Below the pieces are notes generated by a model that was not told where the DNA came from, made no database searches, and saw only the letters and a list, made by a program, of their open reading frames with translations. From Dactylis glomerata (taxonomy: Eukaryota > Streptophyta > Magnoliopsida > Poales > Poaceae): a stretch of DNA of 64,000 bases. The position numbers were made by a program, and so were the translations under genes. The stretch lies in contig QXEO01000234.1 of assembly GCA_007115705.1 (NCBI GenBank), positions 2,089,375 through 2,153,374 on the forward strand, in the 5' to 3' direction. Below are positions 1 to 11,005 of the stretch, one piece after another. How positions within the stretch are numbered: the first letter of the stretch is position 1; each line of letters begins with the position of its first letter.

Positions 1-339
1 CGATGTGGGACTAAAGAATCCCATCAGGATGGCTCGATCGCTGTGTTGCATGGTTTCAAAGAATTAAATAACTTGACAAGCTGGCCGGTACCGTCCAACA
101 TGCTACGTGCCCCGTTTGGTTAAAGCTAGGTTCTTCTGGAACGTTACATTGGTCTGGCTCAGCGTGTTCTATTTTTTTTTCCATTGGCTGGCCTACGTCA
201 CGGTGTGCTGCTGGAGTTAGTACATGCAAGATGTGAACGTGTAGTAGTATTACGAATAGGCCAAGGCTGTTAGGCCATGTGTGATCCGTTTGTTCCTTTT
301 AAGTTATTCGTAGTAAATTAGTTACATAATACTATATGG
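1..339. other. Unassigned left-edge sequence
   Basis: I see no open frame, terminal repeat or recognisable family here. It precedes the A-rich tandem array and may be the flank of that array. Confidence 0.4.
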
Positions 340-1095
340 AAACAAAGAAATAGCCAAAATTTTCAAAAATATGGAAACAAAAATTCAGGAACAAAAATTA
401 CCAAAATCTAGGAAGAAAAATTATAAAAATTTGGGAACTAAATTAAAAAAGTATGGGAACTAAAATTACAAAGATCCGAGAACAAAAGGTACAAAAATCA
501 GGGAAACAAAATTACAATAATCTAGTAACAAAAGTTACAAAAATCTAGGAACAAAAATTTCAAAAATCTAGGAACAAAAGTTAAAAAATCCGGGATCAAA
601 AATTCAGGATTTTTTTTCAAAATCTTGGAAAAAAAATACAAAAATCTGGGAACAAAAGTTACAAAAAATTGGGAACTAAAATTACCAAAAATCCGGGAAC
701 AAAAATTTAAAAATCCGGAAACAAAAGTTACAAAAAACCAGGAACAAAAGTTACAAAATCTGGGAAACAAAATTACAAATATCTGGGAACAAAAAGTTAC
801 AAAAATCTAGGAACAAAATCCAGGAACAAAATTTCAAAAAACTAGGAACAAATATCCAAGAGCAAAAAAGTTAAAAAAAAAATCTGGGATCAAAAATCTA
901 GGAACAAAATTTTTAAAAATCCAGGAACAAAAATTACAAAATCTGGGAACAAAATTACAAAAATCTGAGAACTAAAATCCCGGAACAAAAATTACAAAAT
1001 TCGGGAACAAAATTTACAAGAATTCAGGAACAAAAGTTACGAAAATCTTGGAACAAAAAGTACATAAATTTGGGAACACAAAATTACAAAAATTT
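340..1095. repeat. A-rich short-period degenerate tandem repeat
   Basis: The phrase GGGAACAAAA followed by TTACAAAAATCT recurs at roughly 18-24 base spacing over about 750 bases, with many substitutions and small indels. The open frames on both strands only reflect the repeat and change frame from unit to unit, so no protein is called. The GGAACAAAA core also ends every unit of the longer-period array that follows, so the two arrays probably share an origin. Confidence 0.8.
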
Positions 1096-1099
1096 GGGA

Positions 1100-2320
1100 A
1101 CAACAATATGAGGATCGTGGCACAAAAAAATAGGAATAAGGCTAGCGCAAAGGAACGAATTGAATTTAAACACGGAACAAAAATATAGAGACCATGGAGC
1201 AAAAAAAAGGAACACGGCTAGCATGAAGGAACAAATTGAATTTAAACGCTGAACAAAAATATAGGGACCATGGAACAAAAAAAAGGAACAAGGCTAGCAC
1301 AAAGGAAGAAATTGAATTTAAACGCGGAACAAAAATATAGGGATCATGGAACAAAACATGACTACAGAAGGGGAACAAGGCTAGCACGAAGGAACAAATC
1401 GAATCCAAACGTGCAACAAAATATAGGGACCGCGGAACAAAATATAGGGACCATAGCTAGCATGAAGGAACTAATTGAGTATAAAAGTGGAACAAAAATA
1501 TAGGGATCGTGGAACAAAAAAATAGGAACAAGGCTAGCGCAAAGGAGCAAATTTAATTTAAACACGGAACAAAAATATAGGGACCATGGAGCAAAAAAGA
1601 AACAAGGCTAGCACGAAGGAACAAATTGAATTTAAACACGGAACAAAAATATAGGGACCATGGAACAAAAAAAGGAACAAGACTAGCACGAAGGAACAAA
1701 TTGAATTTAAACGCGGAACAAAAATATAGGGATCGTGGAAGAAAACATGACTACAGAAGGGGAACAAGGCTAGGATGAAGGAACAAATCGAATCTAAACG
1801 TGGAACAAAAATATAGGGACCGTGGCTAGCGCGAAGGAACTAATTGAATATAAAAGCATAACAAAAATATGTGGATCATGGAACAAAAAAATAGGAACAA
1901 GGCTAGCACGAAGGAACGAATTGAATTTAAACACGGAACAAAAATATAGGGATCGTGTAGCAAAAAAAGGAACAAGGTTAGCACGAAGGAACGAATTGAA
2001 TTTAAACACGGAACAAAAATATAGAGACCGTGGAGGAAAAAGGAGCAAGGCTAGCACGAAGGAACAAATTGAATTTAAACGCGGAACAAAAATATAGGGA
2101 TCGTGGAACAAAAAAAGGGAACAAGGCTAGCACGAAGGAACAAATTGAATTTAAACGCGGAACAAAAATATAGAGACCGATTGAATTTAACCGTGGAAAA
2201 AAATACAGAAACCATGGAAGAAAAAGGGAACAAAGCTACGGGAAAATTGAATGTAAACACGGAACAAAAAATCCTAGAGCTAATTTTAAGATTAAGTGGA
2301 ACAAAAATTTATGAATGAAA
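1100..2320. repeat. Minisatellite array, unit about 75-77 bp, about 14 units
   Basis: Each unit contains GGCTAGCACGAAGGAAC, then AATTGAATTTAAACGCGGAAC, then AAAAATATAGGGACC. The GGCTAGC landmark occurs near 1141, 1207, 1291, 1378, 1455, 1532, 1607, 1681, 1768, 1825, 1900, 1976, 2049 and 2126, with most spacings 73-77 and a few of 57, 66 or 84-87. Units differ by scattered substitutions. Long minus-strand frames rich in Phe, Leu and Cys are by-products of the repeat. I do not recognise the family. Confidence 0.85.
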
Positions 2321-3039
2321 AAAAATTATACACTTTGGAGCAAAAAGGAACAAATAGGTAGGTATCCGGGAACAAATAATATCACTAGGAGAGCAAAAAT
2401 GTAAGAAATGCAAAGAAAAATTAACAAATAAAGAAACATGTATTTCAAAATAAACTAAGGAAAAGTGAAATAGAAAAGGAAATAAGGTAATAATAATAAT
2501 AAGAGGAATAAAATGAAAAATATAGAAATAACTAAGTAACTAAATGAAATGGGAAACAACGTAAAAAAAGAAATTGAGAGAAAAAAATATAAAAGGAAGG
2601 AAGAGAAGCTAAGAAGCATACCTGGACGTGAAGAATCCACGACCGTGACCTTCTCAATGATGGAGGCACCTAGTCCTTGCCTTTCATTAGTGGGGACAAT
2701 AGGTCTACGTGATGCTGCAGCGTCAGGTACCAAACAGACTAAATAGGATAAAGGAATCACAAAATGTAAACGGGCCGAGCCCACGAACGAAACTCTTTAG
2801 CGAAATGGGGATACGTTGCGCGCGCGCGCCACCGATCATTTCCCTCAAGTACATGCTATCTGTGCTGCTCTACAAGCTGACTAAACGTACTGGCGATACA
2901 GAGGTGTTGACAGGGCCGGTAGTGTCATAACAACGATTAGGTACCATATTAGCTTTCCACCGTCCATATGGAACTTTGCCCATCCAACGGTGACCATAGT
3001 AGTGGCCTAGTGGGTAGGTATCCCCCAGGAGACTCAATT
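2321..3039. other. A-rich tail of the array and unassigned sequence
   Basis: Composition stays A-rich to about 2620, then becomes ordinary. A short alternating GC run lies at about 2818-2830. There are only short open frames with no recognisable product. Confidence 0.4.
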
Positions 3040-4025
3040 TCCTAAGTTAAAAAGAAATAACAGCGCAGCCATCTCGATCAGCAACTGCATCTACTCTATC
3101 TATTTTTCTGTATCCCAGTGCCTCCAACGCCCATAGTACGCATTGTTCGATTCCATCAGTTGTTGTGACTGGCTTCCACAACCTCTACTAGCTGATCTGA
3201 TATGCAGGGTGGTGGACTATTGCATGAAACGATGCGGACATGCGGTAGCATTTTATGGTCACCACTAGGGCCACGTCGGTGGTTTTCTAAAACGTCGGTG
3301 GTTTGGTTGAAGGTTGGTGGAGACGCGTTGATTGTACAATGATAGCTCGTTTTGATTTATGGCGAATTTTAACGTGTCACAGGACATATAAAACTTGTGA
3401 GCATTCACGAGCACCGTGATAAGGTGCACACTGCCGAGTGCGTGATTTGATTCCCAGGCTTATTGGAGCTTTTTATTTTGAACACTCAAAAGTGTATTTT
3501 AAAAGTTTTTAAAAAATTATAAAAAGTATCGACATATAAGCAATAATGTATACTTTAAATCTGTAAAGTCTCAATCTGAATTATTTATATATATTCTACC
3601 ATATATAAAAAAGATAAAGTTTTAGGTCCAGATATGTAAATAGTGCATATTTAAATCTTGTTAGATTTTTTCTTTTTCTGTAGCTCGTAACGCAATCTAT
3701 TTTGGATTAAGATGTTACACATTTGAAGTATACATCATTACCTATATGTATATACTTTTTGATTTTTTTCTTTAAAATTTAAAAATGTTATTTTTAAAAA
3801 AATTAAATAAAGGTCTCCAATGAGCTGAGGCTCCAAACTCATTTTATTTATCATGCAATCTACAAGCATATCATTCTTACATGAGGGACACTGGCCGAGT
3901 TACTAAGGGATAAAAGAACTATCCAGTCATTGAAAAAATCAGATCGGCATTGATCGGTGAAGGTGATCAGTCAGCCGAGTGTAGTATGTATATCCAATTA
4001 TCCATAATGAAAAAAAAAAACTGCT
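3040..4025 (+). repeat. Copy A of the MTPC4 downstream flank
   Basis: This stretch is colinear with 48378-49900, the sequence immediately downstream of the intact metal-transporter gene. Shared landmarks in the same order include CCCAGTGCCTCC, GTAGCATTTTATGGTCACCAC, GATAAGGTGCACAYTGCC, GGCATTGATC and AGCCGAGTGTAG. It differs from copy C by an extra AT-rich block (about 3438-3850) and by lacking the LINE that sits in copy C. It leads directly into a remnant of the gene's last exon. Confidence 0.75.
3438..3850. other. AT-rich block specific to copy A
   Basis: This interrupts the alignment of copy A with copies B and C between GATAAGGTGCACACTGCC and the CTACAAGCATATC landmark. It starts near TTGGAGCT and ends near GCTCCAA, weakly inverted, so it may be an old MITE. 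I found no clear target-site duplication. Confidence 0.3.
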
Positions 4026-4105
4026 CTAAACTGAAAGCCCTTCTAGGTTGTGCGCCTCAGTGTCAATATGTCTGATTGCTATATCTCTACATAATTGCCT
4101 TATAT
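4026..4105 (-). pseudogene. Remnant of the last exon of a cation diffusion facilitator (MTPC4) copy
   Basis: Read on the minus strand, this matches the 3' end of the intact gene at 49901-49990: the codons for the terminal IRH-IDxEAHN-EGLSV segment and a TAG stop (4026-4028) are all present. The upstream part of the exon is shortened relative to the intact copy, and the homology fades at about 4105, where copia-derived sequence begins. No other exon of this copy is in the window, so it is a 5'-truncated gene relic that travels with copy A of the flank. Confidence 0.7.
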
Positions 4106-4112
4106 GACATGA

Positions 4113-5848
4113 TGGTTAACTCGGCTTACAACAGATAGCAAGGATATTCCTAGTACAGTTGTCGTCGAGCTCATGCGATCGCTTCCCTGTTGTTGGAGCC
4201 TGATCGCCTACCATGTTACCTTGACGCTCCCTTTTCTCACGAGCATGCAGTGCATCTTCGGTGAGGTGGAGCGGAGCAGCGCTACCAGCGTTTGCTTGCC
4301 CTCCTTCCAAGGAGCGGTGTCGTCCTGGATGGCATGAGAAAATAACAAAAAATTATCACATATGTGCCATATATGTCATATAGATACCATTTTTGTATTT
4401 TTGGACACATAAGTACCATTTTTTAGATGTATTCGTGACAAATAGCGCTGATTCACCCGGTTTAGCAGTTTAACAACATCTCTAACAAGAAGAGCCCACC
4501 TGTCAGGCTGACGTGACAGGTGAAAACCTAATTGCTAGTTGCATTTTGCAAAAGAACACTTAAATCTTATTTTCTATCACACACAGGTCCTCCTCATCAA
4601 TTCGTGACATAAATGCCTCGACACCGCCGTCGCGCCTGGTTCCTCCGCGATCGCAGCAGCCATCGGAGGTCGTCTCCACGACAGTCGGCGATGCTCGCGC
4701 CTCCCTGTGCCGGCCCACACCTCCGCAGGTCCAGCTCGCGGCGTCGCGAGCACCCCAAATCGTCGGCCGCCCGTGCCTCCCACGACCGCCCGCTTCTTCC
4801 CCGGCGCCGGCCTGGGCCACCTGCCACCGGGGGAGGGGGAGATGGAGGTGACGCTGTCGATCTGCCAGTTCAGCACCCGGACCTCGACGCTCAGAGCAGA
4901 GGGGGTTGCAGGGAAATCACGCGTACGACGGTGGCCGGAGTCGGACATGACACCGTCGCGACGCTGTTCCGGCTGTCCCCTTGCCCGTCCGAGCACGTGA
5001 CCACCTCCGTCTCGCCGCCAGAGCCATCCCCGCCAAAGTAATTGACCTAGGTAGCCCGCAATCGACGGCACGGACGCCGTCTTCCTCGCCTCCGGCCACC
5101 ATGTTTTTTGCCCGCCGTCTCCTGCCCTGTGCTCCCGCTCGGGAAGGCGTGGGCGACGACCTGCGGAGGCGCGGCCAGCACGGGAATGTGCGGGCGACGA
5201 CCTGCAGAGGCCGGAGGCGCTCGCCGTCTAGGTCGATGTTCTTCTGCGCGACCGCGCGCCGGCTCTCCCCTGCTTGCGCAGCTCGCCTGCGTGCGGCGGC
5301 CGGCGGGAGCCTGGCCAGCAGGCGTCCCTAGCCCGAGACGGCGATGGCAGGTGTGCTCGACCTCGGCGCAACGACAGCTCTCAGACCTTGGCACAACGGC
5401 GGGCCAGAGTTGAAGAAGACCACGGGGAACTTTTCTTATTTCTTTATTATTTATTTAGGTGGAGGATTGAGGAGGACCTTTGTGTGGTAAAAAATAATTT
5501 GTGGGGCTTTTGACAAAATGAAAATGGACTGTTAGGTTATCAGTTGCCACGTCAGTCTGACAGGTGGGTCCTACTCGTCAGAAACTGTGTTAAGCCGCTA
5601 AATATGCAGAATCAGCGCTATTTGTCACAGACACACCTCAAAAATGGTATTTATGTGTCCAAAAATACAAAAGTGGTACCTATATGACACATCTGGCACA
5701 TATGTGGTAGTTTTTTGTCATTTTCTCGGATGGCATACAAGAGGGATGCCGTTTGCAGATTCACCTCCGCCCAGTTGTTGTAATTTGAGCGTGTTGGCAT
5801 CGGGAGGGAGAGCTTGGTAGCACTGCCACCTCCTGCCTCACGCACCAC
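4113..5848 (-). pseudogene. Copia gag N-terminal remnant, split by a Mutator-like element
   Basis: The frame starts at 5848 with a gag-like opening (TRSNYNNWAEV, then LQTASLLYAI), matching the 'MLTRxNYxxWA' opening typical of grass copia gag proteins. It runs into the target-site duplication GGATGGCAT at 5728-5736 and resumes at 4326 with similar downstream gag sequence, then hits stops near 4215. It is non-functional. Confidence 0.6.
4336..5727. mobile_element. Mutator-like element with long TIRs and a GC-rich interior (Pack-MULE candidate)
   Basis: The element is bounded by a perfect 9-base target-site duplication GGATGGCAT (4327-4335 and 5728-5736). Its ends read GAGAAAATAAC and GTCATTTTCTC and form terminal inverted repeats of about 265 bases (4336-4600 and 5463-5727), well matched along their length. 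The 9-base duplication and long TIRs are diagnostic of Mutator-like elements. No transposase is present. The interior (about 4605-5440) is strongly GC-rich, unlike the AT-rich TIRs, with overlapping open frames on both strands, as expected of an element carrying captured gene fragments. I do not recognise the source gene. It is inserted in a copia gag sequence. Confidence 0.88.
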
Positions 5849-6022
5849 CTGCTACACAGCGATCTCGCCACTCTCGCGCTGCATTCTGCTACGCCCGTGG
5901 CTTGGCAAATCCCGCCAACTGCTTGGGTGAAGTATTGTGTGCACCTCTAACTTGTGAGAGCATGACTAACAACACCCTTATTCACCCGGCCCTTAAAACC
6001 CGAGTACAGGCTCGCGAACCCG

Positions 6023-6150
6023 TTTTTTATGGGCGCAAATGTGTCGGTGGAGATCAGTGCCCTTATTCACAACCCGTAAAACAAAATACTGTTTTACGGG
6101 TTGTGAATAAGGGTACTGATCTCCGCCGACGCATTTGCGCCCGTAGAAAA
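6023..6150. repeat. Long near-perfect hairpin inside the Harbinger element
   Basis: Two 60-base arms (6023-6082 and 6091-6150) are inverted copies with only a handful of mismatches, separated by an 8-base loop. The arms include GTTTTACGGGTTGTGAATAA. It lies between the transposase stop and the terminal inverted repeat, so a read-through transcript would fold on itself. Confidence 0.9.
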
Positions 6151-6639
6151 CAGGTTTTAGCCTATTTTCACATGCAAATGAACATACAAACAGCAGCACA
6201 TACTTCATCAATAGATTAGTGAAACAAATAAAATAATAGTTCATAGGATCAAACAAATATCATCCAAATTATTACAACAATGTCTCAATCAAATTACAAC
6301 AATTGTTCGAATCAAATAAATCAACAAATGTTCTTGAATGGTTCATCTCACACATACAAGCCAAAGAAAAACAAGGGGAGATCAGGAGCAAGCGCGAGCA
6401 CGTTGGCCATGTAACTGCTAGTGGTGCTGGATGAGATCATTGACCAGCTGCTTATGGGTTGCCTTGTCTTCAATCTCCCGATAGGTTTGAAGAAAACCTT
6501 CTAGCCGATTGGGGTTTCTTTCAGGCCGCACTCGAGTGCCAACATTGTCGTAGAAGCACGGCAAGTTTAACCCTCTCTCATCCTCGATGATCATATTGTG
6601 TAGAATGACACAACATGTCATGATGTTGACAATGGTTTC

Positions 6640-8074
6640 TGATGTCTACGCATGCGTCTGTTCTTGTAGACAGTGTTGGGCCTCCAAGTGTAGAGGTTTG
6701 TACAACAGCAGCAAGTTTCCCTTAAGTGGATCACCCAAGGTTTATCGAACTCAGGGAGGAAGAGGTCAAAGCTATCCCTCTCAAACAACCCTGTAATTAC
6801 GATACAAAAAGTCTCTTGTATCCCCAACACACCCAATACACTTGTCAGATGTATAGGTGCACTAGTTCGGCGAAGAGATAGTGAAATACAAGTAGTAGTG
6901 ATGATTATGAGAAGTAAATGTAATCTGAAATAAATATCGCTGTAAGCAAACATGTAACAAAACTGAAAGGAAACGGTGTGCAATGCTTGGAAACAAGTCC
7001 TAGGGATCATACTTTCACTAGTGGACACACTCCCAATAAATATAACATAATTGAACCAATAGATACTATCATCAATATGCAACTCAAAACAATTCTCCAA
7101 CGGAAACCGAACACTAATCATGCGTAGGGCTACGAAGCACTCCTCAAAGTCCGTATGTACCCAAACTAGATTGTCCCACACTATCACCATGAACGCACTC
7201 GATGGTTCCAACAAACACCAACAATTCATAGAGACATTAACCAAAAAGATACACATGATGCGCACACTAGTCACCTTCACACCATGATACAAGGTATCTC
7301 CGGAGTTTACAAATATAAAGCATGGGAGTAGCATAATATCTGAATAATAAAATCTACTAATTCAACTAGATACAAAGCTTACGATCACATAAAGATCACA
7401 TCATAAGAGAGAGAGGTGAACCACATAGCTACCGGTAGAGCCCTTAGCCCCGGGGGAGAACTACTCCCTCCTCATCATAGGAGATAGCAAGGTTGATGGA
7501 GATGGCGGTGAGGTCGATGGAGACGGCGGAGACGGTGATGGAGACCGATGGAGATGGCTCCGGGGGCACTTCCCCGTCCCGACAGAGTGCCGGAACAGAG
7601 ACTTTTGTCCCCTGAAATTCATCAGCGGCGGTGGCGGAGCTGCGGAACTCTTTCTGGAAATTTGCCGATTGTTTTAGGGTTTTCCGTCGGGAGGCTTCTT
7701 ATAGGCGAAGGGGCATCGTCAGGAGTGGACCAGGGGCTCCTCACCACAGGTGGGCGCGGCCGGGGCCTGGGCCACGCCCCCTCATGGTGTGGACAGCCTC
7801 TGGCCCCTCTCCGGCTCCCGTTTGGTCCTCGTCCTTCGTCCGGGAAAAATAGGAGTTTCCGAACTTGTTTCGTCTAATTCCGAGAATATTTTCTATGTAG
7901 CTTTTTTGAAACACAAAAACAGCAGAAAACAGGGATCTGGCACTGTGGCATCTTGTCAATAGGTTAGTTCCGAAAATCGCATAAAAATGCCACGAAGTGT
8001 AACGAAACACAAGGCAAATGGTGTAAAAACAAGCATGGAGCATCAAAAATTATAGATACGTTTGAGACGTATCA
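6640..8074 (-). repeat. 3' LTR of gag-only retrotransposon copy 1
   Basis: It begins TGATGTCTAC and ends GACGTATCA in plus-strand reading, and is highly similar to 13666-15098. It is followed at 8075-8089 by a run of C (the complement of the G-rich polypurine tract). The terminal GATACGT...ACGTATC palindrome is intact. Confidence 0.92.
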
Positions 8075-11005
8075 GCCCCCCCCCCCCCAAGCTTAACTCC
8101 TGCTCGTCCTCGAGTAGGTAAGTGATAACAAAACAATAATTTTTTAGGTGACATGCACCATCACAATTTGATCAATGAGGTAGAGCATTGAGTGCTGAGA
8201 TCAAAGAACTTAAAATATGGGCATGAAAGACATAATCTTGATAATAGAAACTTAGCAACCATGTTATAGCATGAAAAGAAACACAGACGAAAGATCATGA
8301 AAATTAAACAATGACAGTCAAACGTGTGTTCAAATCATAAGGGAAATATACAAATGGTTTTTAGCTTGTCCTTCATGAGAGAGCAAAACATAAATGCATA
8401 GGACACCTTCAAGTTTAAGAGGGCGACTAGATATAAATAATTTAAGAATAAGTGAAACCAAAATCATGAATCAATCAATGAAAACTTTGGGACAATGCAC
8501 ATTATACTCAGAATGACAACTATGCTCTCTTAGACGGTGCATAACGATAGAAGGTGGAGACTCAACATAAAAATAAAAGAAAGGCCCTTCGCGGAGGGAA
8601 GCAGTGATTGCAAGTTTTATAAACCTTCAAAAATTATGGTACTTACTAGCTTTGAGCTCTCATTGCCCCCATCATAGGCATCTTGAATGGTTAAAGTTAA
8701 TGCGAGTACACTTATGATGCATATGCTTGACAAATCATAAGTTGAAAATCTCGTGTCCCGTGAAGTACGAATACCCAAACCTCATGCTACTCGACTTAGA
8801 GTCCCAAGCAAGCTCTTATCATTATAAATATACACGTATAATCGAGAACCACCAACGGGGTACCTCCGTGCCCGATGACATGGAACAAGCCCACATCAAA
8901 ATGACAGGACAAACAGACAATAAACATCTCGGCATCTCTTTTATTTACCATTGGTATAGCTTTTTATTTTGAGATGCGTCATCGAATGTTCACTATGGGT
9001 ATGCTGTAAATTTCCACCATGAATTATGCATGGCTTAGATTAGCGGCCCAGGCGTTTCTCTAACACATATACAAACTCTATGATCCCGCAAGATTCCCAA
9101 CTTATTTCACATCGCGAGTATCTATAAACAAAAGATCACGATATCAACTCAAATAAGAAGTGCAATGTTGAAAGCTTGCCCCATGACGGCATGGCTGGGC
9201 TAATTTCCAACTTACATCTTGCAAGCATAACAACTCAACATAAGAGAGACACAATGTTAAATTTTTAAGAACGAAAAAAGTAAAGTGTGCCATCAGGTTC
9301 GTGAGAGCTTTACTGACCAATTTTCGCATAACACCAAAAAGAGTTTAATTTGAAGGATAGATAAAAGCAAGTCAAATGTACTTTGGAATAGCAAATTACT
9401 AATAGGCATGTATGGTGGACACATTGGAACAACTTGGTTTTTAGGAGTTGGATGCACGAGTATAGCTCATACTCAGTACAAAACGAGGGCTAGCAAAAAA
9501 CTGGGAGCGACCAACTAAGAGAGCAATAACGGCCATAATTATGCATAGCGATAAAGCAACATTAAAAGAAGCATAAGATGGCATCAAAAGTCAAAAACTA
9601 AATGATCATAGAGGCTTATGGCGACTTTGTATGAGTCTAACATGTGTGAGCATGTGCCAAGTCAACCCAAATAAAACATCAAAGGAGAAAACTAAAATAA
9701 TGCTTCCAAATAATTAAAAACAACGCATAATTTTTTTTCAAAGGCTCATTAAGCAATCTCAGTCATTTGAGACAAGTCATGCTATAGCAAAACCACTAAG
9801 CATACTATCAAAAAGACATCAAGCACGGCATGCAAAAGTCTAAGCCGCAGTCTACACAAGCTTATTTTTGTACCACTTTTTTGCATAAAAACTTTTTCTC
9901 TTTTCCAACACCATTCGAACCTTTTTGAAACAACTCTTTTGATGAAAACCAACATGGAGCAGTGGTCAAAATACACCTTGATGCAAAGATAAAAGAAGAT
10001 CTGAACAAAAATCAAGGCGGAAAAAAAAAGCTAAACGCAGTAGCAGTAAAACAGAACACTTGTTGAACGATAAGAGTGAAAACTAGAGTGTTCTTGGCAA
10101 TGGAAAATGGAGTAAGTCTCTCTCCAAAAACATGATGTGATCCAACATTTATTGCAGCAGACTAAGCAAAAGAAAACTGAAAGCAAAAAACAACTGACGC
10201 TCTAAGAAAAACGCATAGTGCATGAAGCAATAAAAATATAGTGTGTTGAAAGGTGACCTGATTTTTGCCGATGAAGAAGGGGTGCCTCGGGGGCATCCCC
10301 AAGCTTTGACGCTTGTACCTCTTGGATATTTCTTGAAGTGCGTGGGCATCCCCAAGCTTGAGCTTTTGTCCATTCTTCATCTCATCTCATTATTCTCCAA
10401 TCCCTACACTTGAAAACTTCCTTCATATAAAACTTAACACAATTCTATTAGCAACGTTAGCATAAACATAATAATGAATCAACCCTTTTCGGTTTAGATT
10501 TCAACTCAAAACCACCACATATAAAGCATATACTACTGTAGCAACTTCCCCAAAAGTTCCGTGATCAAAAGAACTCAAAAGAAAGCGATCGAGAGGTAAA
10601 CACAAATAGTGGCAGAAGAACAGCTGACAAAGGTCAATTTTTTAGAGGGTTTTCTGTTGCTCGAATCAAAAAGTGTTAAACTAATAAAAGTTTGGAAATA
10701 ACCTGGGGCATATGCTCACGAAATTGCAGGTCCAAAAGATGTTCTGAGAATTTTCACGAATTTTTACGGTGCAGCACTAAAATCTGTTTCAGGACAGCAA
10801 CATCCCCAAATCTTACCTCACTCAAATTAGAGGCTTCTCTTGGCACAAAAACAAAATAAAAATGATAAGGAGCAGTTATTACAGTAGTAATAACTTCCAA
10901 GACTCAAATAAAAGAAAAAGTACTAAAAAGTAAAACATTGGGTTATCTCCCAAAAGTGTTTTTCTTTAACTCCTTTGAGCTAGGCGCAGTAATTTGCAAA
11001 GATGC
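8075..11005 (-). other. Non-coding internal region of gag-only retrotransposon copy 1
   Basis: About 2.9 kb between the gag-like stop and the 3' LTR. Short frames on both strands show no polymerase or integrase motifs. The region is colinear with 36700-39280 in copy 2, including the short AAGCTTGGGGATGCCC passages. That implies a conserved function such as packaging, or simple common descent. Confidence 0.7.

Noticed and set aside
522..2318. Many open frames of 60-110 codons in the A-rich arrays
   Set aside because: They are by-products of low-complexity repeats, occur on both strands and change frame with unit length.
4560..5413. Overlapping long GC-rich frames on both strands
   Set aside because: High GC content creates open frames by chance. 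None has a recognisable domain, and the region is the interior of a Mutator-like element.
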